Assembly (NCBI GenBank): GCA_947307445.1
Contig: CAMZJD010000002.1
Location: 1 to 46,311 of the forward strand
Direction of reading: 5' to 3'
Length of the DNA: 46,311 nucleotides
DNA from: an uncultured Candidatus Saccharibacteria bacterium
GTDB taxonomy: Bacteria; Patescibacteriota; Saccharimonadia; Saccharimonadales; Saccharimonadaceae
Every line of letters begins with the position of its first letter. The first letter of the stretch is position 1. Under the pieces are notes generated by a model. That model was not told the DNA's origin. It made no database searches and saw only the letters and a list, made by a program, of their open reading frames with translations. Shown here piece by piece: positions 9,841 to 18,113 of this stretch. The position numbers were made by a program, and so were the translations under genes.

Positions 9841-10398
9841 TTACTTAATTATATCACGCCGCTTAAGCTCAAGCAGTACCGTTGGCACAGCTGGCGGCGG
9901 TGTGAAATAATTAGGACGCATTGGTAAGCGAATGCGTGGCACATAGTGGATAAAGAGTTGTTTGCCAAGTTGTGAGGTGTAATGGCGGTCATTGTTGAGG
10001 AGTTTGAGCGCAAACTGCTTCTGTAAAACCAGATAAATCGCCTCGGGCGGATTCTCGGCTTCATCAAGTTTATGCAGAATTGCCGAACTGAGATGGAACG
10101 GTGGATTGGCGAAGATTTTATAGGGGCCGTCCGGTAAGGTCATTTCAAGAAAATCCTGTTCCACGATGGTAATATTTTCAAGTTTACCAACATTAGCTCG
10201 TAGCTTAGCGGCGGTTTCCGCGTCCGACTCCACAGCAATCACGTGTGCGCAGCGCTTGGCGAGCGCGGCCGTAATTACGCCGGAACCGGCGCCGATGTCG
10301 ATTACCGTGTCGCGCTTCTTGATATTGCTGTGACCGATTAAAAAACCGGCTAGCTTTGGCCCACGTAAGAAATGCTGGGACAATTGGTATTTACGCAT
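9841..10398 (-). CDS. Erm/KsgA-type rRNA adenine N6-methyltransferase-like protein
   Basis: SQHFLRGPKLAGFL, DIGAGSGVITAAL, ANPPFHLSSAI. Short (185 aa). Confidence 0.8.
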   Translation of the reverse strand: MRKYQLSQHFLRGPKLAGFLIGHSNIKKRDTVIDIGAGSGVITAALAKRCAHVIAVESDAETAAKLRANVGKLENITIVEQDFLEMTLPDGPYKIFANPPFHLSSAILHKLDEAENPPEAIYLVLQKQFALKLLNNDRHYTSQLGKQLFIHYVPRIRLPMRPNYFTPPPAVPTVLLELKRRDIIK

Positions 10399-10942
10399 CT
10401 TTCGGGATCAATCCTAACTGGCGCACCGCCTCATACATGGCTACCGCGCTGGCACAACCGACGTTGATGGAGCGCGTGCTACCGAGTTGTTCAATATAAA
10501 CAGCCTGGTCGGCTTTATCAAGCAGTTCTTGCGAAATGCCATCCGATTCGGAGCCGAATACTAGGATGGAATTTGGCACGAGCTGGGTTTGCTGGAGTGG
10601 CTTGCTCTCTGGGCGATTGTTATCTACAGCTACAACTTGCATACCGCGCGCATGCGCATCGACAATGAATTCATCTACGGTCGCAAAGTGGTCGATGTGG
10701 AGATACTTATCCGTGACCATGGCACCGCGCCGATTGTATTTGCGCTTGCCGATAATATGCACGCGCGCCACATTAAAGGCATTGGCATTGCGCACAACCG
10801 TACCGATATTAAAATCGTGCGCCAGATTCTCGATTGCGACTTCGAGTGGCACACGACTTTTGTCGAGCTCAGCGACGATAGCTTCATTGGACATGCCTTT
10901 GAATTTATCCACCAAATTACGGGTGTCTGCGCTCGGATCCAT
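10391..10942 (-). CDS. TrmH/SpoU-family RNA methyltransferase
   Basis: NIGTVVRNANAF, LVFGSESDGIS, GSTRSINVGCASAVAMYE. Confidence 0.92.
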   Translation of the reverse strand: MDPSADTRNLVDKFKGMSNEAIVAELDKSRVPLEVAIENLAHDFNIGTVVRNANAFNVARVHIIGKRKYNRRGAMVTDKYLHIDHFATVDEFIVDAHARGMQVVAVDNNRPESKPLQQTQLVPNSILVFGSESDGISQELLDKADQAVYIEQLGSTRSINVGCASAVAMYEAVRQLGLIPKDA

Positions 10943-10958
10943 AATATTAGTTTAGCAA

Positions 10959-11261
10959 TTATTTAGTCTTTTTAGCGAGGCGTTCAGCGACTTTTTTGTC
11001 TGTTTCAATCTGTTTCTTTTTCTCTTCATAACTCTGAATGCCAAAACGGACCAAAGCCCACACTACGACATTCATACAAAGTGCGATAATTGAAACCAGC
11101 GGAACAATTAACACTGCCACACCAAAAGATTGGTTAACGAGAGCGCAAAATCCTGCAAAAACCACACTCACAAGGGTTATTGCACCATAAGTATAGCTAA
11201 GCAGCGCAACCTGGCCTTTTTTGTGGTAAATATCCAACATTTTATCGAGAAAATTCATCAT
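10959..11261 (-). CDS. Small membrane protein, hypothetical
   Basis: Two TM helices; strong upstream promoter TTGACT-17-TATAAT. Confidence 0.7.
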   Translation of the reverse strand: MMNFLDKMLDIYHKKGQVALLSYTYGAITLVSVVFAGFCALVNQSFGVAVLIVPLVSIIALCMNVVVWALVRFGIQSYEEKKKQIETDKKVAERLAKKTK

Positions 11262-11267
11262 AAGTCT

Positions 11268-11296
11268 ATTATATCACACTTGCGCTTAAAAGTCAA
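11268..11296 (-). promoter_or_regulatory. Sigma70-type promoter
   Basis: TTGACT (11291-11296), 17 bp, TATAAT (11268-11273), then 6 nt to ATG. Confidence 0.85.
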
Positions 11297-11336
11297 GATT
11301 ATTCAAGAGGTAGTGGCCGCGTGGTAAAATGGGAAC

Positions 11337-12035
11337 ATGCGTGATGATTTAATTCGCGAAATTAATTCCCATATCGATGAAGAACGTGCCGCCCGTACCC
11401 GGCATTATTTTGGTATTTATAAGGGTGGCTACGGCGAAAAAGATGAATTACTGGGTGTGCCGAATCCTGTTTTACGCAAGATTGCCGCTAAATTTAGCAA
11501 GTTATCACGCTCCGACATTGAGGGCCTATTGCAATCCCGTATTCATGAATTTCGCTTCGTGGCTCTCTGTATTCTTGAGAAACAGTATAAGAAAAATCCG
11601 CGCGAAACCGTTGAAATCTATTTAAACCACTTAGACTATATCAATAACTGGGACCTCGTAGATTGTTTTGCGTCACATATCATTGGTCAATGGTGTCTCG
11701 ATAACCAAGATGAGACTATTCTGATTAAATTGAATCAGAAGAGTAGCCTTTGGCGCCGGCGCATTTCCCTAGTCGCCTATCAAGCCTTTTATCGTAAAGG
11801 TATTTTAAGTAATGGCCTCGAGCTAATCGACCAGCGCATTGAGGACCCAGAAGATTTAATGCACAAAGCTTGTGGCTGGATGCTGCGCGAGATATACAGT
11901 AAAGTCGATAGGCAAGTCGTAGAATCATACCTAATCGACAATTATGATCGTCTTTCGCGCACCACTTTGCGCTATGCTATTGAGCGAATGCCGGAAGCGC
12001 AGCGCCAAAAGTATTTAAAACGAGATTTTAGATGA
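11337..12035 (+). CDS. DNA alkylation repair protein (AlkD-like HEAT repeats)
   Basis: RHYFGIYKGGYGEKDELLGVPNPVLRKIA, INNWDLVDCFASHIIGQW, DLMHKACGWMLREI. Confidence 0.88.
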   Translation: MRDDLIREINSHIDEERAARTRHYFGIYKGGYGEKDELLGVPNPVLRKIAAKFSKLSRSDIEGLLQSRIHEFRFVALCILEKQYKKNPRETVEIYLNHLDYINNWDLVDCFASHIIGQWCLDNQDETILIKLNQKSSLWRRRISLVAYQAFYRKGILSNGLELIDQRIEDPEDLMHKACGWMLREIYSKVDRQVVESYLIDNYDRLSRTTLRYAIERMPEAQRQKYLKRDFR

Positions 12036-12241
12036 AAAAACAAAACTTTCAACCCTATGAGCCAGAAAAATGCTGGGTTGGCGATGCGCACAAGGTTTGT
12101 TATCCAGATGAAGATACGGCCGAGCAAAGTGCGCGCCTATCGGAATTTGAGCATGGGCTAAAACCGGGCACACTTGGCGTTTATAAGTGCGAATATGGTG
12201 ACCATTGGCACCTAGCCCACAAGCAACAAAAATCCGCCTAA
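12032..12241 (+). CDS. Small Cys/His-containing protein
   Basis: Overlaps AlkD-like stop (ATGA coupling); YKCEYGDHWHLAH C-terminus. Confidence 0.65.
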   Translation: MKKQNFQPYEPEKCWVGDAHKVCYPDEDTAEQSARLSEFEHGLKPGTLGVYKCEYGDHWHLAHKQQKSA

Positions 12242-12260
12242 TACGAAGGCGGATTTTTAA
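12228..12260. terminator. Bidirectional intrinsic terminator
   Basis: AAAATCCGCC-taatacgaa-GGCGGATTTTT between convergent genes. Confidence 0.85.
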
Positions 12261-12265
12261 AGGCA

Positions 12266-13615
12266 TTATTTCTTGGCTTTTTTCGTAGCCGGCTTCTTGG
12301 CGGCTGGCTTCTTGGCGGCCTTTTTGCTAGCCGTAGCATGCGGACGGTTTAACTCGGCGAGTTTGTCCATCGTTTTATTAATGCGAATGCGATTAGCGAT
12401 GCTGTTACGCGCCTCTGGCGACGAAAGTTGCTCAACGGCTTTTGGATCGTTCTTGTAAACGGCCAACATCTCGGCAACTTGCTGCTCTATTTCTTGGTCG
12501 GAAACCTCAATTTTAAGCTCGTCGGAAAGCTTTTGCACGATAATTGAGCTCATTACGCGACGCTCAGCTGTCTTTTTGACTTCGGCTTCCCATTCTTCTT
12601 GAGATTGACCACGAGCCGCAAGGAAATCTTCCATTTTTTGACCACGAGTCTGTAAATTACGGCCAAGATCCTCTTTGATATGATCTGCCTGTTCTTCGAC
12701 TAACGAAGCCGGAGCTTCAGTCTTAGAGCTATCAACTAATGCTGTGAGCAAATCATCTTTGAAATGTTCATCGGCGTTATGTTCGGCTTGGGCAAGAAGA
12801 TTCTTCTTAATGTCTGCACGGAGATCTTTAAGCGATTCAAAAGCACCAGATTTTTTAGCCAACTCATCATCGATGGCCGGAGTGATTATTTCGTTAACTT
12901 GCTTAACTAGCACTTCAAATACTGTTTTGGCGCCAGCGAGATCGGCGTTACCGTAATCCTTCGGGAAAGTAAGATTTAAATCAAATTTATCGCCAGATTC
13001 ATGACCGACGATGCCATCTTCAAAGCCCGGAATAAAGGCACCAGAGCCAAGACGAAGGCGAAAATCTTTGGCGGAACCGCCATCAAAGGCGACGCCGTCT
13101 TTCTTGCCGACAAAATCAATGATGACCTCGTCGCCAGATTTTGCTTTACGCTTTACGACTTTGCCTTCAGCATAACTATCAGCAATGCGCTTGAGCACAT
13201 CATCAACATCATCTTCGGAAACTGCCGGCTTGTCATAATGACCTTTGAGTTTCTTGTAGTCACCGAGTTTAACCTCTGGGAGGATGTCGGCGGCGACAAT
13301 CAATTCGGCCATTTCACCAGGAATAAATTTCTTAATATCAACACGTGGGATGGAAACTGGCGTGACACCCGAGCCATCAAATAATTTTGGAATGGCTTGA
13401 CGCACGAGAATATCTAGCGTAGTGCTAGCTAATTCATTTGGATCAACATGTTGTTCTACAACATTTGCAGGAGCTTTACCATTGCGGAAGCCCGGAACTT
13501 TGATATTACGAGCGAGACGCTCTAGGGCCTTAAGACGAGCAGGCTCGAAATCGTTCTGGTCGAAGGACACTTCGAACTCAATCGACGTACTCTTGATAGT
13601 TTTTGTACTCTTCAT
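12266..13615 (-). CDS. tig: Trigger factor
   Basis: VPGFRNGKAPANVVEQ, FKBP-like GDEVIIDFVGKKDGVAFDGG, GFEDGIVG; Lys/Ala-rich C-terminal tail. Confidence 0.95.
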   Translation of the reverse strand: MKSTKTIKSTSIEFEVSFDQNDFEPARLKALERLARNIKVPGFRNGKAPANVVEQHVDPNELASTTLDILVRQAIPKLFDGSGVTPVSIPRVDIKKFIPGEMAELIVAADILPEVKLGDYKKLKGHYDKPAVSEDDVDDVLKRIADSYAEGKVVKRKAKSGDEVIIDFVGKKDGVAFDGGSAKDFRLRLGSGAFIPGFEDGIVGHESGDKFDLNLTFPKDYGNADLAGAKTVFEVLVKQVNEIITPAIDDELAKKSGAFESLKDLRADIKKNLLAQAEHNADEHFKDDLLTALVDSSKTEAPASLVEEQADHIKEDLGRNLQTRGQKMEDFLAARGQSQEEWEAEVKKTAERRVMSSIIVQKLSDELKIEVSDQEIEQQVAEMLAVYKNDPKAVEQLSSPEARNSIANRIRINKTMDKLAELNRPHATASKKAAKKPAAKKPATKKAKK

Positions 13616-13661
13616 AACAAAATTATAGCATGAAACAGATACAGATTAAAGCGTAGACGAA

Positions 13662-15251
13662 TTATTCAATTGGGAGCACGCCAGAGTTGTAGTCGGTGCG
13701 AAAATGACGTAACGTGAGGCGCGGGTCAATCTCATGTTTAATGCCCGGATTTAGGATATCGGATGGGTCGAAAATTTGTTTGACTTGGCCATATATTTGC
13801 GCCAACTCCGTTTCGCGGTAGCGTTGCGTGAGCATAGCAAGGAAACGGCCTTCTGGGGCAGCACCGAATGCATGGCCGCCACTGGCGTAAACTAAGTCTA
13901 GATATTTACGCATAAATTCTATCATTACCTTGCGGCCTTCTGTGGTGGAAGGCGTATAACTTGGGCGCACCGTAAACACATGGTGCTCCACCGCACCAAA
14001 GACAGCGAGCTTAACGTTCAGCTCTTTGGCTAGCGCAGTCACTTTATCCAGAAAATCGGCCTGGCTATCGGTTGGAATAAAAGCATTGTCAATAAGCGGC
14101 AAATGAAAGCTTTGGCTAGAATCATTCAAGTAAGCAAGCAGATTCTCGCGCAAAGCAGCGAAATCGGACTCATTATCTACGTTGGCGCGAATAACCCGTA
14201 GAGTATTAGGCAATTTTTTCTGTAGTTTGCGGAATTTGCGGCGGCGGCGACCACGCGAATCATCTTTGGCATTGGCAAGTATCAAATAGCCGTCATTAGA
14301 GGCTTTACGGAAGAAATGAGAGGTTTTGCCGATATTGCTTGTCTCGTTGTATAACTCGGTGTCGTAAAAGACAATATCGGTAAACTTTAACTGCTGCAGT
14401 AATTTGGTCACTGCTACGAAAGACTTAGCGTTATCTACCGGAATAGCGACGTAATCTGGAGTCTCGAATACCGGTTCTACGCGCAAAATAACTTCTGTTA
14501 CCACGCCCAATGTGCCCTCAGCACCGCAGAAAATCGGCGCGAGATTAAAACCACGCTTGGAACGCACTAGACGCAGCCCCATATAACCAGAATGGTCCGT
14601 ATGAGAGATTTCTTCAACGCGGGCGCCATTGCGCTGAATAAGGTCATTTATGGAGCGGTAGATTTGCGCTTCGAGTGTGTCGCCTTTTAGCTTATGCTTG
14701 AAGCCGCTTTTGCTAAGTTGACTGAACTCTGCCACACTGCCGTCAGACAAAACTACTTCCATGGCATTAATAAAGTCGGCTATGGTACCAGGCTCTGTAT
14801 TATTGCTAGCGATGGCATTACGGGAAATTAAACCTCCAATGGTCTCCGAGGCATTGCCACGCACGGGCAGATCGAGCCCTTGAAGCATTAAGGCTTTGCG
14901 CAATTCACCAAGTGTAACGCCAGCCTGTACGCGGATTAAGCGTTGGCGCGGATCGATTTCTTGAATGCGATTCATGCGCGCCATGGAAATAACTAATCCA
15001 GAGCCCAAATCGGAGCCAGTCTTGCTATTGCCGCCACCGCGGACCGTGATAGGTAAAGGAATATTTTTACTGGCTAATTGGTTGGAAAATTTTACAAGGC
15101 GGCGGACATCGGTAGTATTAATTGGCTGGGCCATAATGCGCGGATAGTAGCGCAAAATTGAACGGTCAGTAGCGTAATCCGCCAAAATAGTTGGCGCGCT
15201 ATAAACTACGCCGTCTACATGCTGATTTAGATAAACCGCAATTCGATTCAT
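13662..15251 (-). CDS. FAD-binding oxidoreductase (GlcD/D-lactate dehydrogenase-like)
   Basis: VRGGGNSKTGSDLGSGLVISMARMNRI, GNASETIGGLISRNAIASNNTEPGT, NPGIK. Start chosen at MNRIAVYLN; ORF track extends to 15296. Confidence 0.88.
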   Translation of the reverse strand: MNRIAVYLNQHVDGVVYSAPTILADYATDRSILRYYPRIMAQPINTTDVRRLVKFSNQLASKNIPLPITVRGGGNSKTGSDLGSGLVISMARMNRIQEIDPRQRLIRVQAGVTLGELRKALMLQGLDLPVRGNASETIGGLISRNAIASNNTEPGTIADFINAMEVVLSDGSVAEFSQLSKSGFKHKLKGDTLEAQIYRSINDLIQRNGARVEEISHTDHSGYMGLRLVRSKRGFNLAPIFCGAEGTLGVVTEVILRVEPVFETPDYVAIPVDNAKSFVAVTKLLQQLKFTDIVFYDTELYNETSNIGKTSHFFRKASNDGYLILANAKDDSRGRRRRKFRKLQKKLPNTLRVIRANVDNESDFAALRENLLAYLNDSSQSFHLPLIDNAFIPTDSQADFLDKVTALAKELNVKLAVFGAVEHHVFTVRPSYTPSTTEGRKVMIEFMRKYLDLVYASGGHAFGAAPEGRFLAMLTQRYRETELAQIYGQVKQIFDPSDILNPGIKHEIDPRLTLRHFRTDYNSGVLPIE

Positions 15252-15320
15252 AAACCACCCTGTATCATTACATTTTATTTTAGCACACAAAAGCATAAGT
15301 GTGATAGTATTTCAGACTAT

Positions 15321-15345
15321 AAAAACGCCCCTCAGGTGAGGGGCG
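15321..15345 (-). terminator. Intrinsic terminator
   Basis: Minus strand CGCCCCTC-acct-GAGGGGCG-TTTTT. Confidence 0.8.
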
Positions 15346-15364
15346 GGGGAAAATGGAGTCTGGC

Positions 15365-15703
15365 TTAGAGCCAAGTGGGTGACGCGTGTTCGAGCTCGAT
15401 GATATAAGTATGATCGCTCCAGGTGTCGAATTCGTAGGCGGCAGTTTTGCCGAACGGCTCGACGCGGCGCACTTCGCGCACGAAACTCGTCAAGACGCCC
15501 TCGCCATCAGGGTGCTTCGGATGGCCGAAAGCATAGCCTTTCATGCGGAACGGAATGCAGGTCGTAAAGACCTTCGATCCAAGCGGGCTCTTAACGAAGT
15601 GGCGCAGACTTTCGGAAACCGAAGAACGGTTTTCGAAATCAACATCGTCGCTGTCATCCCAGTCGGGACTCCACATTGTTAGAGTAATAAGGTGCTGATC
15701 CAT
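15365..15703 (-). CDS. Hypothetical protein
   Basis: 112 aa ORF with GGAGGG SD, upstream promoter and downstream terminator. Confidence 0.75.
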   Translation of the reverse strand: MDQHLITLTMWSPDWDDSDDVDFENRSSVSESLRHFVKSPLGSKVFTTCIPFRMKGYAFGHPKHPDGEGVLTSFVREVRRVEPFGKTAAYEFDTWSDHTYIIELEHASPTWL

Positions 15704-15767
15704 AGTTTCCCTCCCTTGATTTGATACCTTTACGGGTTGTTAGTCCGAATCAAAGCCTAACGAGCGT

Positions 15768-15796
15768 ATTATGCCACAATTATGCATAGAAATCAA
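15768..15796 (-). promoter_or_regulatory. Sigma70-type promoter
   Basis: TTGATT (15791-15796), 17 bp, CATAAT (15768-15773), TGTGG before the -10. Confidence 0.7.
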
Positions 15797-15849
15797 TAAT
15801 CTTGTCGTTTTGGTCGGTTTAATGGTAAAATAAAGCGGTAATTTAACAT

Positions 15850-15934
15850 GCGCGAGTGGTGAAATTGGTATACACGTATGCCTTAGGAGCATATGCCTTC
15901 GGGCGTGCTGGTTCAAGTCCAGTCTCGCGCACCA
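15850..15934 (+). tRNA. tRNA-Leu(TAG), CCA encoded
   Basis: GCGCGAG...CTCGCGC acceptor, GGTTCAAGTCC T-arm, anticodon loop CTTAGGA, class II variable arm, ends in ACCA. Confidence 0.95.
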
Positions 15935-15970
15935 TACAAAGACGTCACTTAGGAGACCTAATGGCGTGAA

Positions 15971-16003
15971 GAAAGCCCCAGATTTCTCGGGGGTTTTCTT
16001 TTA
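15971..16003 (+). terminator. Intrinsic terminator downstream of tRNA-Leu
   Basis: GAAAGCCCC-agatttctc-GGGGGTTTTCTTTT. Confidence 0.75.
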
Positions 16004-16062
16004 TTTTGCACCATTCTTGGATTTACGAGTCTAGCTTTGTGATTGATTTTCTGAGATTTTTT

Positions 16063-16089
16063 GAGTCTGCCGTGGTAGGCTCATTTTTT
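16063..16089 (+). terminator. Intrinsic terminator-like hairpin
   Basis: GAGTCTGCC-GT-GGTAGGCTC pairs throughout with G:U wobble, followed by ATTTTTTG. Confidence 0.5.
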
Positions 16090-16136
16090 GATGCACCAAT
16101 TCTACCCTACGAAACGTTAGGCGACCGGACACGCCG

Positions 16137-16160
16137 TAACGGGGGTCAAAACCCGTTTTT
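16137..16160 (+). terminator. Intrinsic terminator-like hairpin
   Basis: AACGGG-GGTCAAAA-CCCGTTTTT. Confidence 0.55.
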
Positions 16161-16272
16161 GTGTGCACGTTTTTTGATGTTGTAATATTTACAATAATAT
16201 ACGAAAATATACGTTAACATTATTTTTCTGATGCTACAACTACAATACCATAAGTATTTCAAATGTATAGAA

Positions 16273-16300
16273 TTGTAGTTTTCCACAGGTCTGATACACT
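16273..16300 (+). promoter_or_regulatory. Putative promoter for the leader RNA
   Basis: TTGTAG-16-TACACT upstream of the structured region. Confidence 0.4.
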
Positions 16301-16306
16301 ACTGTT

Positions 16307-16492
16307 AGGACATAGTTATATGTCTGAAAAATGAGGTGGGCAGCGAATCCAGGTGCGCTTTTTCACCTTAAAGATAAAAAAGAACAATTCGTTCTTCTTT
16401 AATAGCGAATAGGTGGAACAGTTTAAGTACAGAGTCGCTGTATTTAAAAACTCATTTTTCGTTATTAATGAAGAGCGAGTTTTTTATTTTCG
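16307..16492 (+). ncRNA. Candidate structured leader RNA/attenuator
   Basis: GACATA/TATGTC hairpin; perfect 10-bp closing stem GAAAAATGAG/CTCATTTTTC enclosing several hairpins; alternative terminator AAAACTC...GAGTTTTTT sharing CTCATTTTTC. Confidence 0.5.
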
Positions 16493-16539
16493 CACCGATA
16501 GCTGCTCATAATACGAAATGTAAAGAAAGGAGGTTGGAT

Positions 16540-16584
16540 TTGGCTTTGACTCATACGAAAAAGCGCGTCCGTAACCATCGCTAA
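16540..16584 (+). CDS. Putative 14-aa leader peptide MALTHTKKRVRNHR
   Basis: Strong SD AAAGGAGG at 16526-16533, TTG start, TAA stop directly abutting ATG (TAAATG); end of the ORF lies in an inverted repeat. Confidence 0.35.
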   Translation: MALTHTKKRVRNHR

Positions 16585-16713
16585 ATGACACGAACGCGCA
16601 AACTGATACCCTCGCTTTTTGCTTGCTTGAGTATGCGCTTATATTACAACAAAAGCGTTATACCAGGCAAGCATCAGCGAGATTCCAATATAAAACTTAA
16701 GGAGATTTCGCAA

Positions 16714-17412
16714 ATGAAATCAAAAAGCAGAAAGATTCTTGCCGATGATGGTTTTAATCCAGAATTGGTTCTCGGGGCTCGTTTCGAAGGAGTATTGAAA
16801 TTCCCATGCATAGAAGCACATCGTGACATTGTCGTACCCGATTCTCTTGTGCCCTTTTCTCAAATCAAAAAATATAACAACAATAAGGCTTTTGTGGCCG
16901 AATATGAGCATGATCATTACTTTGGACTACTGGCCGAAAACCCAAATGCCTTTATCGATTTAATAAAAACTTGTGGTGGATTTATTACTACCGACAATTC
17001 CGTTTATTTAGATGATCCGCCGTCGGTTCAAATTTCCAACATATACCGCAGTCGTGCGATGGGGTATTATGTGCAATCTCGTGGCATATATACCATCGGC
17101 AACTTCCGTGGCGGAAGCGAAGAATTATACACAGATAAGATATTCAAGGTTCCGCCCGTAGTCGATGGGTTGCCCCATAATTCTATTATTGCCGTCAGCC
17201 CATATGGTTGCGTTAAAGGCTGCGAGGAGCGCAAACATTTTGAAGCAAGTCTATGTGTTATGCTGGACTACCTGCATCCAAAAGTAGTGTTAGTTTACAG
17301 TCATGGCGCAGATAAAATCCTAAAGACACTGCGACACAAAACCCAGTTTGTTATTTATAATGATTGGATTTCGGTCAGGCATGGTAAGGAGGCGCATGGG
17401 ATCTGGCTATAA
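16714..17412 (+). CDS. DUF4417-like protein (phage/mobile-element associated family)
   Basis: FKVPPVVDGLPHNSIIAVSPYGCVKGCEERKHFEASL...LHPKVVLVYSHG. Start at AAGGAGAT-SD-supported ATG; ORF track start 16585 is probably too long. Confidence 0.65.
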   Translation: MKSKSRKILADDGFNPELVLGARFEGVLKFPCIEAHRDIVVPDSLVPFSQIKKYNNNKAFVAEYEHDHYFGLLAENPNAFIDLIKTCGGFITTDNSVYLDDPPSVQISNIYRSRAMGYYVQSRGIYTIGNFRGGSEELYTDKIFKVPPVVDGLPHNSIIAVSPYGCVKGCEERKHFEASLCVMLDYLHPKVVLVYSHGADKILKTLRHKTQFVIYNDWISVRHGKEAHGIWL

Positions 17413-17749
17413 CAATCTATATCCGTCGCTCCATAATGGCGCAGGCATTAATGGCATTAATTACAATACTGCCGGTTCGAGCGAAGTCGGGAAGGTAATT
17501 ACCAGCCTTCAGCTAAAAACGGGCGAAAAAGTGCCTGACACTTCGAGGCCAAACTCTGTAGCCCAGAAGAAAGACGGAGACAAACTTTTGACTGAGCGGT
17601 ATTATAATGAAAAAGGAGAGCCGTATCTTGATATCGATTATACGAACCATGGCAACCCTAAAACTCATCCAATAGTACCACACAAACATTCAATTAATTA
17701 CGAAAATGGCGTAATCGAACGCGAGGAGCCAGGAAAGGAAGTCAGATGA
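17396..17749 (+). CDS. Polymorphic-toxin C-terminal-domain-like protein
   Basis: RYYNEKGEPYLDIDYTNHGNPKTHPIVPHKH resembles effector C-termini; start MGSGYNN supported by AAGGAGG SD. Confidence 0.55.
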   Translation: MGSGYNNLYPSLHNGAGINGINYNTAGSSEVGKVITSLQLKTGEKVPDTSRPNSVAQKKDGDKLLTERYYNEKGEPYLDIDYTNHGNPKTHPIVPHKHSINYENGVIEREEPGKEVR

Positions 17750-17991
17750 CAACAGTAGACATTAAAGACCAGCTCGAGCATGGTCGCGAGATTGAGTTTA
17801 ACTACAACGGTAAGCGATACTCATTCACTTTTGGTGAGATTGACGGTAAGAAAGTTATTGCATTTTGCGAATTTAATAAGCCGGATATTGAGTTCGATAC
17901 CATCGATGAAATACTTGCCGCAGAATACGACGGCTTCAAGATCGCCGACGTAATTGAATCATTATCCGACGAAGATATTGATATCTTCTAA
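17746..17991 (+). CDS. Putative cognate immunity/antitoxin protein
   Basis: 81 aa acidic protein overlapping the toxin-like stop by ATGA; EIEFNYNGKRYSFTFGEIDGKKVIAFCEF. Confidence 0.55.
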   Translation: MTTVDIKDQLEHGREIEFNYNGKRYSFTFGEIDGKKVIAFCEFNKPDIEFDTIDEILAAEYDGFKIADVIESLSDEDIDIF

Positions 17992-18113
17992 TCTTCCCGC
18001 GTTATCTCAGCACAGGTTAAGGACAATGGGCAAGACTCGCATCTTCTTGACTACCTTTGCTCATATTTTTTCCCTATGCCTTTATTGCGTATTTAGGAGC
18101 AGATGCCGCGCGA

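Noticed and set aside
16383-16450. T-box riboswitch reading of AATAGGTGGAACAG before a terminator
   Set aside because: AGGTGGAAC resembles the T-box bulge and a weak AAUA/UAUU + CAG/CUG arrangement is possible. However, no Stem I specifier elements are visible, the downstream genes are not aminoacylation or amino acid genes, and the competing UACAG/CUGUA hairpin looks stronger.
16585-16713. N-terminal extension of the DUF4417-like ORF (track start 16585)
   Set aside because: MTRTRKLIPSLFACLSMRLYYNKSV... looks non-homologous; an AAGGAGAT SD supports the ATG at 16714.
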